Positions 1 to 8,169 of a stretch of DNA of 32,994 nt are shown here, piece after piece. The position numbers and the translations under genes were made by a program. Under the pieces are notes generated by a model. That model worked only from the letters and a program-made list of their open reading frames with translations, was not told the origin of the DNA and made no database searches. The stretch spans positions 1 through 32,994 of the forward strand of contig CALMSN010000289.1 in NCBI GenBank assembly GCA_937872325.1, written 5' to 3'. Positions within the stretch are counted from its first letter, which is position 1; every line of letters begins with the position of its first letter. The stretch comes from an uncultured Xanthobacter sp. (GTDB lineage Bacteria > Pseudomonadota > Alphaproteobacteria > Rhizobiales > Xanthobacteraceae).

Positions 1-81
1 TGGCTCTCGGAGGAAGAGAAGAAGAAGGCCGCCTGGGCCGGCCTCCCGCAACCCGGGAGCGGACACCGCTCCCGGCGGTGA
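1..81 (+). CDS. C-terminal end of an unidentified protein (partial)
   Basis: Frame 1 is open from the first base and ends in TGA at 79-81, giving 26 residues that begin WLSEEEKKKAAWAG and end in a basic tail. The acidic-then-lysine stretch looks like a helical C-terminus. The family cannot be told from this much sequence. In related genomes a fructose-bisphosphate aldolase often precedes the ThiE-like gene, but nothing in these residues proves that. A perfect hairpin at 124-146 follows the stop, which fits the end of a transcription unit. Confidence 0.5.
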   Translation, partial: WLSEEEKKKAAWAGLPQPGSGHRSRR

Positions 82-630
82 CCACCGCGTGAACGGGCGG
101 TTGTGCGGGTTCCATCCGCATCCAAGGGCCGGCTCTGCCGGCCCTTGTGGTATCTGCCGCCCCGACACACTCCCGCCGGAGGGGGGATCCCGGCGGCGCT
201 TGCGCTGCCTTCCCCGCCCTTGGCCTCGCCGGCCCAGCCGGTGCGGCGTCCCAGGCTCGCAAATGGCCCCCCTGCTTCAGTGGTGCCGGTCATATGGGCC
301 TGGAGACCGTGGCCGGCTTTGTCATGCGGCGGACAGGCTGCGCCGGCTCTGTCGCATGCGCCACGGTGGCGCTGGTGATTTGGCCGAGGCTGCGGCGCCG
401 GCCTCGTCATGCGCCGGAGCGGCATCGGCGGCCCTTGTCACGCGCCACCAAGGGGTGATGCCGTCGATTTGGGCCGGGCTGCAGGCTCTGGCTTTGTAAT
501 GGGCGAGCCTTGCCGTCTCTCGCCTCGTCATCCGCCGGGCCGGCATCGCCGGTCCTTGTCTCATGCGCCGGTGCGGCTCGTGCCGGCGCGGCCCCCAATT
601 TGCCGGTTTCTTGGCCGACCCATTGCCGCC
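82..630. repeat. Gene-free stretch with short degenerate direct repeats
   Basis: No convincing gene lies here. From about 300 to 600 a short motif recurs in varied form: GGCTTTGTCATGCGGCGG near 315, a related TCTGTCGCATGCGCC near 349, CTCGTCATGCGCCGG near 402, CTCGTCATCCGCCGG near 524 and CTTGTCTCATGCGCCGG near 556. The copies lie roughly 40-120 bp apart. Reading frames through the stretch are low-complexity Ala/Arg/Pro/Gly text typical of GC-rich noncoding DNA. I read it as a decayed short repeat cluster. Confidence 0.5.
124..146 (+). terminator. Strong hairpin after the partial upstream gene
   Basis: AAGGGCCGGC (124-133) and GCCGGCCCTT (137-146) form a perfect 10-bp stem with a TCT loop, 43 bp after the stop codon at 79-81. 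No T-run follows, so it may be an atypical terminator or an mRNA 3'-end stabiliser. Confidence 0.35.
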
Positions 631-1275
631 ATGGCCCCTTCACCCGCTCCCCCCTCGCCCGCTTCCGGCCCTCGGCTGATGCTTGTCGTTCCGGCCGATG
701 CCGCGCTCGACCAGGTGTCGGCGTGGATTTCGGCCGGCGACGTCGCCGCCCTGGTGCTCAATCTCGGCGATGCGCCGGCGCCTGATGCCGCCCGCCTTGG
801 CGCCCTCGCGGCGGCCGGCCAGGCCCGCGGCGTCGCCGTCCTCCTGGACGGTCCGGTGCCGATCGCCGAGGCAGCCGGCATGGACGGTGTCCACGTCGCC
901 GATCCCGCTCGCCTGCCGGCGATCCTCAAGGCCCTGAAATCGAACGGGCAAAGCGGCCCGCTGGTGGGGGTGGGCGGGCTTTCCGGCCGGCATGCGGCCA
1001 TGGAGGCCGGCGAGGCCGGGGCCGACTACCTGATGTTCGGCGCCCGCGACGGCGCCGATTTCGCCACGGCCTGCGATCTGGTGAGCTGGTGGGCGGATCT
1101 GTTCGAGGTGCCGTGCGTGGGACTGGCGACGACGCCGGAGGCGGTGGCCGCCTTCGCCGCCGCCGGGGCCGACTTCGTCGCCCTCGCCCCCGGGCTTCTC
1201 GGCCAGGATGGCGCGGTGGCGCAGGCCCAGCGCCTCATCACCCCGGCGCCCGCCGCCATGGACATTCCCGGATGA
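631..1275 (+). CDS. Thiamine-phosphate-synthase-like (ThiE-like) TIM-barrel protein
   Basis: A 214-residue protein of the usual ThiE length (about 210-220). It starts with an Ala/Pro-rich leader, then alternating strand and helix segments of a TIM barrel (LMLVVPAD, AALVLNLGDA, GVAVLLDGP, MDGVHVADP, PLVGVGGLSG, ADYLMFGARDG, PCVGLATTPEA). The GAD-Y-MFG segment resembles the phosphate-binding part of ThiE. I do not see the usual pyrimidine/pyrophosphate-binding motif, so real thiamine phosphate synthase activity is doubtful; an uncharacterised paralogue is as likely. The ATG at 631 was chosen because the open frame further upstream runs through repeat-like DNA. Its TGA overlaps the ATG of the next gene (ATGA at 1272-1275), indicating translational coupling. 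Confidence 0.75.
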   Translation: MAPSPAPPSPASGPRLMLVVPADAALDQVSAWISAGDVAALVLNLGDAPAPDAARLGALAAAGQARGVAVLLDGPVPIAEAAGMDGVHVADPARLPAILKALKSNGQSGPLVGVGGLSGRHAAMEAGEAGADYLMFGARDGADFATACDLVSWWADLFEVPCVGLATTPEAVAAFAAAGADFVALAPGLLGQDGAVAQAQRLITPAPAAMDIPG

Positions 1276-2441
1276 GCGCTGCTTCCCCGCGCAGCAACCG
1301 CGCCCGGCGCGGGCGACGCCGGCGGCTGGCGGCGTGCCTGATGGCGACCGCTGCCCTGCTCGGCGCCGGCACCGCCGGACGGGCGCAGACCGCGCCCGAT
1401 GCGCCGAAGGCCGGCGCGCCGAAAACCCAGTCCCCGAAGACATCGAAGCCCGCGGAGCATGGCAAGGGCACCGCGGCCAAGCCCGGTTCCGGCAAGGCGG
1501 GCTCCGGCAAGAATCCAGGCGGCAAGCCGGCAGACGCCAACGCGGCGAAGCCGGCGGTGAACGGCTTCAGCCTGTCGCCCGGCACCCTGATCGGGCCGGA
1601 CACACCCGGCGGCGCGGGCGACCTCGCTTATGGCGCCTACCAGCGCGGCTACTACCTCACCGCCGCCCATCTGGCGCAGCCCCGGGCGGAGGCCGGCGAC
1701 GTGCCGGCCATGGCCCTTCTCGGCGAGCTCTATTCCCGCGGGTTCGGCGTGCCCTACGACACCGCCAAGGCCAGGGAGTGGTACCGAAAGGCCGCCGATG
1801 CCGGCTCGCCGGATGGCCAGTTCGCCCTCGGGCTGATGCTGCTCACCGGCCAGGGCGTGAAGCCTTCGGAGACCGAGGCCGCCTCCCTGTTCCGCAAGGC
1901 GGCCGAGAAGGGCCACGGCGCCGCGGCCTACAATCTCGGCCTGCTCTACATGCAGGGGCGCGAGCTGCGAAAGGACATGCAGCAGGCCGCCTACTGGTTC
2001 GAGCGGGCGTCCGACAAGGATCTCGAGGACGCCCAGTACGCCCTCGCCATCCTGCTCAAGGAAGGCAACGGGGTGGAGAAGGACCTCGCCGCCTCCGCCC
2101 GCATGATGGCCCGCGCCGGCCGCCTCGGCCATGTGACGGCGCAGGTGGAATTCGCCATCATGCAGTTCAACGGCCTCGGCGTGCCCAAGGACGAGAAGGC
2201 GGCGGCCGAGCTGTTCCGCAAGGCGGCGCTCAGCGGCAACGCCATCGCCCAGAACCGCTACGCCCGCCTGCTGGCAGCCGGGCGGGGCGTGGCCCAGGAC
2301 CGGCTCGCCGCCGCCACCTGGCACCTCCTGGCCAAGGCCAAGGGCTTCGGCGACCCGGTGCTGGACGAGGTGGTGAGCCAGCTTTCCGATTCCCAGCGCC
2401 AGGCGGCGCAGGTGACCTCCCAGAAATGGGCGTCCCATTAA
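1272..2441 (+). CDS. Exported Sel1-repeat (SLR) protein
   Basis: 389 residues. The N-terminus has a basic stretch (RSNRARRGRRRR), a hydrophobic segment (LAACLMATAALLGAG) and AGRAQT, a signal peptide with likely cleavage after AQ or GRA. A Lys/Pro/Ala-rich linker of about 60 residues follows (TQSPKTSKPA, KPGSGKAGSGK). From about residue 140 to the end there are about six Sel1-type helical repeats, with hallmarks such as ALLGELYSRGFGVPYD, YNLGLLYMQG and AIAQNRYARLLAAGRGV. Such proteins are periplasmic or surface scaffolds for protein-protein contacts, often linked to cell envelope or signalling. No enzyme domain is seen. The start overlaps the stop of the ThiE-like gene by 4 bp, so the two are probably co-translated. 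Confidence 0.85.
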   Translation: MSAASPRSNRARRGRRRRLAACLMATAALLGAGTAGRAQTAPDAPKAGAPKTQSPKTSKPAEHGKGTAAKPGSGKAGSGKNPGGKPADANAAKPAVNGFSLSPGTLIGPDTPGGAGDLAYGAYQRGYYLTAAHLAQPRAEAGDVPAMALLGELYSRGFGVPYDTAKAREWYRKAADAGSPDGQFALGLMLLTGQGVKPSETEAASLFRKAAEKGHGAAAYNLGLLYMQGRELRKDMQQAAYWFERASDKDLEDAQYALAILLKEGNGVEKDLAASARMMARAGRLGHVTAQVEFAIMQFNGLGVPKDEKAAAELFRKAALSGNAIAQNRYARLLAAGRGVAQDRLAAATWHLLAKAKGFGDPVLDEVVSQLSDSQRQAAQVTSQKWASH

Positions 2442-3511
2442 GAGCTTCTAACAAAATCTCGTGGGCTCGGCTGGTCGAGTCTTTCGGCGACCTGCGGGAT
2501 TGCCGGTCATCGCCGATGCTTGCGGCATCGACTGCGTTCGGTGCCTGGCGGGATACCGAGAAGTCCTCGGCCATGCTCAGCGCCCGGGCAATGCTGCGGG
2601 CATATGGCAGCGCGCCGGCAGGCACAGCCTTGGCCGCGCCGTCGTAAAACCCGGTGACGCGGCTCCGGCGAGAGCTCGTCGCGGACCAGCCTCCCGGTGT
2701 GCCAACGGTGCGCCCGCAGCCGCGACATCATGATCGCGACGCGGGGGTGCGGTGTGGCCGGTCCGGAGGCGCCCCACTCACCCGGCATGGTCGCAGCAAC
2801 TGGGGCCGGCCTTCACCAACACGCCTCGGCCATCCAATGCTCCCGACCCGGTGCGATCCTGGTGGGTCCCACCCGCACGGTTCCGCTGGCGAGACCCAGC
2901 CGAGCCGTCATCACCGCCGCGATCCATTAATCCCGCTCCGGCGCGATCCGCGCCGCAGACCTCCCCAACCGGCGAAGCCAGCTCGCCCGCAACCACGCCG
3001 TCGTCATCGCGACACGGCGAGGCGATCCGGCGCAATCGGAGACCCCCACTCACTCGGCGTAGCGGCAGTGCCCGCGGCCGCAACGTCATAAACACCCCTC
3101 GGCCATTGAATGCCCCCGACCCGACGCAAACCCATTCCGCACCGGCCATCCGACGACTCTGGCAACCCCGCAACCGCGCCATCATCGACACGCAGATGCC
3201 ATACCCCCGCTCCGGTGCGATCCCGGCCCAGCCCGCTCGCCCGGCCGCGCCATTTCCGCCCCTGCCGTCGCGCGGTGCCCGATCGCTTCGCAGCCCCTGC
3301 CGGCAGTCCAGGACGGCACGCGGGGGCGCCGGATCGGTCGGCGCGCAGGTCTGCCCTTCCGTTCCGCCGCCTTGACGGCGCGGGGCTGGGCGGGCACAGG
3401 AGGCACCCGACACCGTTCCGGCGCGGCGCCGCCCTTGCCCGCCTTTCCGCAACCTGCTGTCCGCAAAGGCGCCCTGCCCGCCGGCCGCGGGCCTGCCGCC
3501 AGGGTTCCCGC
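2442..3511. repeat. Gene-free kilobase with repeat copies
   Basis: No gene supported over about 1.07 kb. A reverse-oriented copy of the dispersed family seen at 4.59 and 22.9 kb lies at about 2481-2543 (CGCCGATGCTTGCGGCATCG, then ACTGCGTTCG). A longer direct duplication follows: about 2772-2860 and about 3044-3130 share CCCCACTCAC, CCTCGGCCAT and a CCCGACCC block in the same order, offset 272 bp. Another related block with CCCGCTCCGGTGCGATCC is near 3206, echoing CCCGCTCCGGCGCGATCC near 2933. Frames here translate to Pro/Arg/Ala-rich low-complexity text. Confidence 0.55.
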
Positions 3512-4300
3512 ATGATCCGCACGCCGCTCATCACCGTCATGGTCCAGGCCGTCCGAAAGGCGGGCCGGGCGCTCGTCCGCGATTTCGGCGAGGTCGAGCA
3601 GCTCCAGGTTTCCATGAAGGGGCCGGCGGACTTCGTCTCCAACGCCGACCGCAAGGCGGAGGAGATCCTCCACGCCGAGCTGTCGAAGGCCCGCCCCGCC
3701 TTCGGCTTCCTCATGGAGGAGCGCGGCCGGGTAGACGGGGCCGACGGGCTCCATGAGTGGGTGGTGGACCCGCTCGACGGCACCACCAACTTCCTGCACG
3801 GCATTCCCATGTTCGCCATTTCGGTGGGCTTGGTGAAGGCCGGGGTGCCGGTGGCCGGCGTGATCTTCAACCCGGTGAGCGACGAGCTCTACGTCGCCGA
3901 GACCGGCCAGGGCGCCTTCCTCAACGATCGCCGCATCAGGGTGGCAGCGCGGCGCAAGCTGCTGGACGCGGTGGTGAGCTGCGGCCTGCCGCACCTGGGC
4001 CGCGGCGACCACGCCCAGTTCAACCGCGAGCTGGCCGCGGTACAGAAGCAGGTGGCCGGGCTGCGCCGCACCGGCGCCGCCTCGCTGGATCTGGCCTGGG
4101 TGGCCGCGGGCCGCTTCGACGCCTTCTGGGAGCGGAAGCTCTCGCCGTGGGACATGGCGGCGGGGATCATCCTGGTGCGCGAGGCCGGCGGCTTCGTCTC
4201 CGATATGGATGACGGCGACAAGATGCTGGAGAAGGGCGACATCCTCGTCGGCAACGAGCTGATCCGCCGCGACCTGCACAAGCTCCTCAAGGCGGCGTGA
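3512..4300 (+). CDS. Inositol monophosphatase family protein (SuhB-type)
   Basis: 262 residues, the normal size for this metal-dependent phosphatase family. The signature residues are present: E69/E70 in the MEERG segment, the metal-binding WVVDPLDGTTNF (D86, D89, G90, T91) and the C-terminal SPWDMAAG (W213, D214). Family members remove phosphate from inositol-1-phosphate or related sugar phosphates, with Mg2+ in the cytosol; SuhB homologues also act with rRNA transcription complexes. Substrate cannot be set from sequence. The ATG at 3512 precedes the MIRTPLITVM helix where homologues start; the open frame further upstream enters the repeat region and is not likely translated. It stands 1.07 kb after the Sel1 gene, so it probably has its own promoter. 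Confidence 0.93.
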   Translation: MIRTPLITVMVQAVRKAGRALVRDFGEVEQLQVSMKGPADFVSNADRKAEEILHAELSKARPAFGFLMEERGRVDGADGLHEWVVDPLDGTTNFLHGIPMFAISVGLVKAGVPVAGVIFNPVSDELYVAETGQGAFLNDRRIRVAARRKLLDAVVSCGLPHLGRGDHAQFNRELAAVQKQVAGLRRTGAASLDLAWVAAGRFDAFWERKLSPWDMAAGIILVREAGGFVSDMDDGDKMLEKGDILVGNELIRRDLHKLLKAA

Positions 4301-4729
4301 GCCGGCTTCCCTCGCCCGCCTGCGGGTGAGGACGCAGCCAGGGCGATCCGGCCGGATGCCAGCGCCCGGACCTTGGACCGGTGCCGGATGGGTGATGCGC
4401 AGGCTTCACCAAGGGACCGGGTTGCGCGCGCCCGCGCGTTTGTCCTCAAAGCCGCTGGCGAAGCCTTTGGGCGAAGGAGTCTGGTCCACCTCTCCGGGGC
4501 TGACCGCAGACGACGCCGCAAGGATCGGCCAAGCCGCAGGGTGGCTGAGAGCTTCTGAGGAGGCCTATGGGGTCTCCTGCAACGCGCCGAACGCAGTCGA
4601 TGCGGCAAGCATGGGCGAGGATCGGCAACGCCGCAGGAGGCCAAAAGGCCCGGTCAGCCGACCCCGGTGGTTTCGTCAGAAGCGCTAAGCCCCCCGGCGA
4701 ACCGACCTCACGAGGTTTCGTCGGAGCCT
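4301..4729. repeat. Intergenic stretch with two copies of a dispersed repeat
   Basis: Between the convergent inositol phosphatase and YqaA genes. Two related units follow one another: about 4499-4556 (GACCGCAGACGACGCCGCAA, GATCGGCCAAGCCGCAGG) and about 4587-4660 (GAACGCAGTCGATGCGGCAA, GATCGGCAACGCCGCAGG, then GGCCAAAAGGCCCGG). The second matches the reverse complement of 2481-2543 closely and resembles 22870-22940 and 23035-23092. The stretch ends with CACGAGGTTTCGTCGGAGCC, which echoes the reverse complement of the bases just after the Sel1 stop (near 2446-2470). Confidence 0.6.
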
Positions 4730-5254
4730 CTAAAGCAGTTGCAAGGTGACTGCCGCCAGCACCGCATAGCGGCCGAGCTTGGCCAGCGTCACCAGGGCCA
4801 GGAACGGCCAGAACGGCTCGCGCAGCACCCCCGCGGCCAAGGTGAGAGGGTCGCCGATCACCGGTGCCCAGCTCAGGAGCAGCGACCAGCGGCCGTAGCA
4901 CCGGTACCAGCCGGACGCCCGGTCCAGCTTTTCCGGCGATATCGGGAACCAGGGCCGGTTGCGCAGGCGATCCACCTGCCGCCCGAGGATCCAGTTCACC
5001 ACCGCGCCGAGCACGTTACCGAAGGTCGCTACTGCCAGCACCGTCGCCGGCGCATGGCCGGTGGCCAGCATGCCCACCACCACCGCCTCCGACTGCGCCG
5101 GCAGGATCGTCGCGGCGATGAGGGCGGCGGCGAACAGGCCGGCATACGCGGCAAGGGTAGTCAGGGCTGGCGCCGCTGCGGTCCCGGCCCAGGTTCCGGC
5201 GGAAGCTTCGGCCCACGCGGCCGGTGCCGAGGCGAGCAAGAAAAGCAGAAGCAT
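4730..5254 (-). CDS. YqaA-type SNARE-associated/DedA-like membrane protein
   Basis: 174 residues from the ATG at 5254. An N-terminal signal-like helix (MLLLFLLASAPAAWAEAS) is followed by a SNARE-associated (VTT/YqaA) domain: AAYAGLFAAALIAATILPAQSE, a re-entrant-looking ATFGNVLGAVVNWILGR, and the characteristic SWAPVIGDPLTLAAGVL motif near the C-terminus, then a last membrane helix. These are small inner-membrane proteins of uncertain, possibly lipid-related or transport, function. The frame stays open upstream for hundreds of codons through five in-frame copies of the same signal-like segment, so the true start is uncertain; I chose the Met nearest the conserved domain. The stop lies 1 bp inside the repeat boundary motif GCCTCTAAAGC. 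Confidence 0.75.
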   Translation of the reverse strand: MLLLFLLASAPAAWAEASAGTWAGTAAAPALTTLAAYAGLFAAALIAATILPAQSEAVVVGMLATGHAPATVLAVATFGNVLGAVVNWILGRQVDRLRNRPWFPISPEKLDRASGWYRCYGRWSLLLSWAPVIGDPLTLAAGVLREPFWPFLALVTLAKLGRYAVLAAVTLQLL

Positions 5255-6030
5255 GGCGAGGAGAACCGCGCCGCGCAGGTCGGAGCCGGCAACCTTCGTC
5301 GGCCATCGCCGTGGTCCGGCTGCGATCCCGAACCCAGACGAAGTTTCAGCGCAAGCCCTGGTCCAAGTCCCCGCCAACGGCTCCGAGGCCAGCCAGAAAG
5401 ACAGCCAACCCACGCCGCCGCGCTGGATCGAGCCGGCAGCCTGCGTCCGCCGCCGTCGCGGTGCGTCAGGCGGTACAGCGCCTGACGCCGATGTGGCGCT
5501 GGTCCCGCTCCAGGTCCCAGGCGAAGTCTCGGCCCACACGAACGGAGCCCAGGCGAGCCAGCAAGGCAGTAAGCCCACTCTGCCGCGCCGGGCGGAGCGG
5601 GCAGCCGTCGTCCGCCGCCGCAGTGATGCCTCCAGCGATGCAGCGCGTGGTGCCCCGACGGTTCCGGCCCAGGCCCCAGACGAAGTCCCGGCCCACGCCA
5701 CCGACGCCCAAGGGAGCCAGAAAGGCAGCCAACCAAAGCCTCTGTGCCGGGCGGAGCCGGCGGCTTTCATCGTCCGCTGTCGCGGTGCCTCAGGCGGTGC
5801 CGGGCTTGGCGCCGCTCTGGCGCTGGCCCAGGTCCATGTCCCGGTCCAGGCCTCAGACGACGGTCCAGCCCAAGCCCGGACCCAAATCCGGGTCCAAGCC
5901 GCCGGCATCCAGGCGAGCCAGAAAGGCAGCAAGGCAGGGGCCACGCCGCCCCGCCGCACCGGGCCCGACGCATTCGTCCGCCGCCGGCCCCGTCGCGGTC
6001 CCTCTGGCGGTGCCGGCCGGTGTGGCATCT
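5150..6030 (-). repeat. Five in-frame tandem copies of the YqaA leader-coding segment
   Basis: Read on the minus strand, five units of about 49-69 codons follow one another and remain one open frame into the YqaA gene. Each has a Pro/Arg/Ala linker, a Trp/Leu-rich hydrophobic run and a signal-like end: LPFWLAWMPAAW, LPFWLPWASVAWAGTSSG, LPCWLAWAPFVWAETSPG, LSFWLASEPLAGTWT, and the presumed original LLLFLLASAPAAWAEASAG. On the plus strand the marker GAGCCGGCAACC/GAGCCGGCAGCC and its variants begin at 5283, 5430, 5595, 5754 and 5961; the offsets (147, 165, 159, 207 bp) are all multiples of three. This looks like repeated duplication of the 5' end of the gene. Whether it is translated is unknown. 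Confidence 0.7.
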
Positions 6031-6036
6031 GCCGCC

Positions 6037-7914
6037 TCATCGGCGCGCGAACAGCTTTTCCACGTCCTTCAGCGACAAGGTGACGAAGGTCGGGCGGCCG
6101 TGGTTGCACTCGCCGGCATTGGGGGTGGCCTCCATCTCCCGCAGCAGGGCGTTCATCTCCTCCACCTTCAGCCGCCGGCCGGCGCGCACCGAGCCGTGGC
6201 AGGCCATGGTGGCGGCCACATGCAGCAGGCGCCGCTCCAGCGGCAGGGCGTCGTCCCACTCGGCGGCGTGCTCGGCGAGGTCGCGGACGAGGCGGGTCAC
6301 GTCGGCCCGGGCGAGCAACGCCGGAACCTCCCGCACCAGCACCGCGCCAGGGCCGAACGGCTCCAGCACCAGCCCGAGGGCGGCGATGTCGGCGGCCCGC
6401 TCGGCGAGGCGCCCCGCCTCGGCCGGGTCGAGCTCCACCACCGCCGGGATCAGCAGGCCCTGGCGGGCGACCCCGTCGCGGGCCAGCGCCGCCTTCAGCT
6501 TCTCGTAGACGAGGCGCTCATGGGCGGCGTGCTGGTCCACCAGCACCAGGCCGTCGCGGGTCTGGGCGAGGATGTAGGTCTCGTGGAGCTGGGCGCGGGC
6601 GGCGCCGAGCGGACTGTCGAGATCGGCCTCCGCCGGCGGCACGGCATCGGCCCGGGCATCGGCGGACGGCAAGGCGACCGCCCGCTCCGCCGCCGGCTCT
6701 TCGGCAAAGCCCGGCAACGCGGCCGGGCGGGAGGGCGAGGCCTGCCAGTCGTAGCCGCCCGCCGGCAGCGCCCGGGCGAGCGCGGCGCCCCGAAAGCCCA
6801 CACCGGCGGAGGCGGCCGCCATACCGGCCAGGGATGCGGGGCCGGCGGCGCCCTCCTCCCGCCCCGGCACCCGAGCGAGCGCCACCAGCCGGTCGGCGAT
6901 GGTGGCGGCGGTGCGCGGCACCCGCGCCGCCAGCGCCTGCGACAGGGTGCGCACGATGAGGGCGCGGACATTGCCGCCGTCGCGGAACCGCACCTCGGTC
7001 TTGGCCGGATGGACGTTCACGTCCACCTCCCGCGGGTCGACGTCGAGGAACAGCGCCAGCACCGGGAAGCGATCGGACGGCAGGAGATCGGCATAGGCGG
7101 CGCGCACCGCGCCCATCAGCAGCTTGTCGCGCACCGGGCGCGCGTTGACGAACAGGAACTGGCTGAGCGAATTGGCCTTGGAGAAGGTGGGCAATCCGGC
7201 AAGGCCGGAGAGGTGCACCCCTTCCCGCTCGCCCTCCACCGCCACCACGTTGCGGCCGGCCTCGGCGCCCAGCACGTCGGCGAGCCGGGCGGCGTGGCCT
7301 TCGGCATCGGCGCCGCGGGCAGGCCAGGTGAGCGGGCGCTGCTCCTCGCTCACCAGGGTGAAGCCGACCTCGGGCCGGGCCAGGGCCAGCCGGCGCACCA
7401 CGTCGATGGCGGCGGCGGCCTCCGCCCGGTCGGACTTCAGGAATTTCAGCCGGGCCGGGGTGGCGAAGAAGAGGTCCTCCACCTCCACCCGCGTGCCGGC
7501 GCCCAGCGCCGCCGGCCGCGGCGCCTGTACCACGCCGCCATCGACCCGGATCTCGAAGGCATGCGCCGCCCCCGCCGGCCGGCTGGCGATGGCCAGCCGC
7601 GCCACCGCGCCGATGGAAGGCAGCGCCTCGCCGCGGAAACCGAGGGTGGAGATGGCCAGCAGGTCCTCATCCGGCAGCTTGGAGGTGGCGTGGCGCTCGA
7701 CGCACAGCGCGAGGTCGTCCGGCCCCATGCCGCCGCCGTCGTCGCTGACCCGGATCCGCCGCCGGCCGCCGCCGGAGATCACCACCTCGATCTGCCGCGC
7801 GCCGGCATCAAGGGCATTCTCCACCAGCTCCTTCACCACGGCGGCCGGCCGCTCCACCACCTCGCCGGCGGCGATGCGGTCGATGAGCACGGGCGGCAGG
7901 CGGCGGATGGACAT
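6037..7914 (-). CDS. mutL: DNA mismatch repair protein MutL
   Basis: 625 residues. The N-terminal GHKL ATPase has KELVENALDAGA (E29, N33), SDDGGGM (D58, D59) and LGFRGEALPS (92-98), followed by the S5-like transducer domain. After a Pro/Ala-rich linker the C-terminal domain carries DQHAAHERLVYE (460-471), which fits the endonuclease motif DQHA(X)2E(X)4E, plus ACHGSV and CNHGRP near the end. It is therefore a nicking-type MutL, as in bacteria lacking MutH, acting with MutS and probably the beta clamp after replication. The ATG at 7914 gives the family's usual MSIRRL start; the frame upstream is open but lies in repeat DNA. It ends about 780 bp before the YqaA start on the same strand. Confidence 0.97.
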   Translation of the reverse strand: MSIRRLPPVLIDRIAAGEVVERPAAVVKELVENALDAGARQIEVVISGGGRRRIRVSDDGGGMGPDDLALCVERHATSKLPDEDLLAISTLGFRGEALPSIGAVARLAIASRPAGAAHAFEIRVDGGVVQAPRPAALGAGTRVEVEDLFFATPARLKFLKSDRAEAAAAIDVVRRLALARPEVGFTLVSEEQRPLTWPARGADAEGHAARLADVLGAEAGRNVVAVEGEREGVHLSGLAGLPTFSKANSLSQFLFVNARPVRDKLLMGAVRAAYADLLPSDRFPVLALFLDVDPREVDVNVHPAKTEVRFRDGGNVRALIVRTLSQALAARVPRTAATIADRLVALARVPGREEGAAGPASLAGMAAASAGVGFRGAALARALPAGGYDWQASPSRPAALPGFAEEPAAERAVALPSADARADAVPPAEADLDSPLGAARAQLHETYILAQTRDGLVLVDQHAAHERLVYEKLKAALARDGVARQGLLIPAVVELDPAEAGRLAERAADIAALGLVLEPFGPGAVLVREVPALLARADVTRLVRDLAEHAAEWDDALPLERRLLHVAATMACHGSVRAGRRLKVEEMNALLREMEATPNAGECNHGRPTFVTLSLKDVEKLFARR

Positions 7915-8169
7915 GGCGACTCGCTGTCGGGGAGGCGCCAGTCTAGAGCGCGATCCGGCCTCAGGGAACCGGATGGCGTGGCGGCGAAGCCGGCCGCCGG
8001 AGCGTTGAGCGGAGGCGGCTTTGGCGGGACGGACCGGCAAAAGGGCGTTTCGCACCCGGACGCGACAGGCTCCCGCGATCGCTGGCCTCGGGCGCGAACG
8101 GCCGCTCAGCCAGAAGCCCTTGCCCAAAGGCGCCTTTCGTTTGCTTCGCGCCGGGAAAATCTTGAAATC
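7915..8169. other. Intergenic leader between mutL and the 280-bp repeats
   Basis: Region upstream of mutL with no supported gene. It merges into the tandem repeats from 8170. Open frames here are antisense shadows of mutL or low-complexity Arg/Pro text. No clear promoter hexamers were recognised. Confidence 0.4.

Noticed and set aside
409..630. N-terminal extension of the ThiE-like protein
   Set aside because: The extra 74 codons cross the degenerate repeat cluster and have no family resemblance; the ATG at 631 gives the normal length.
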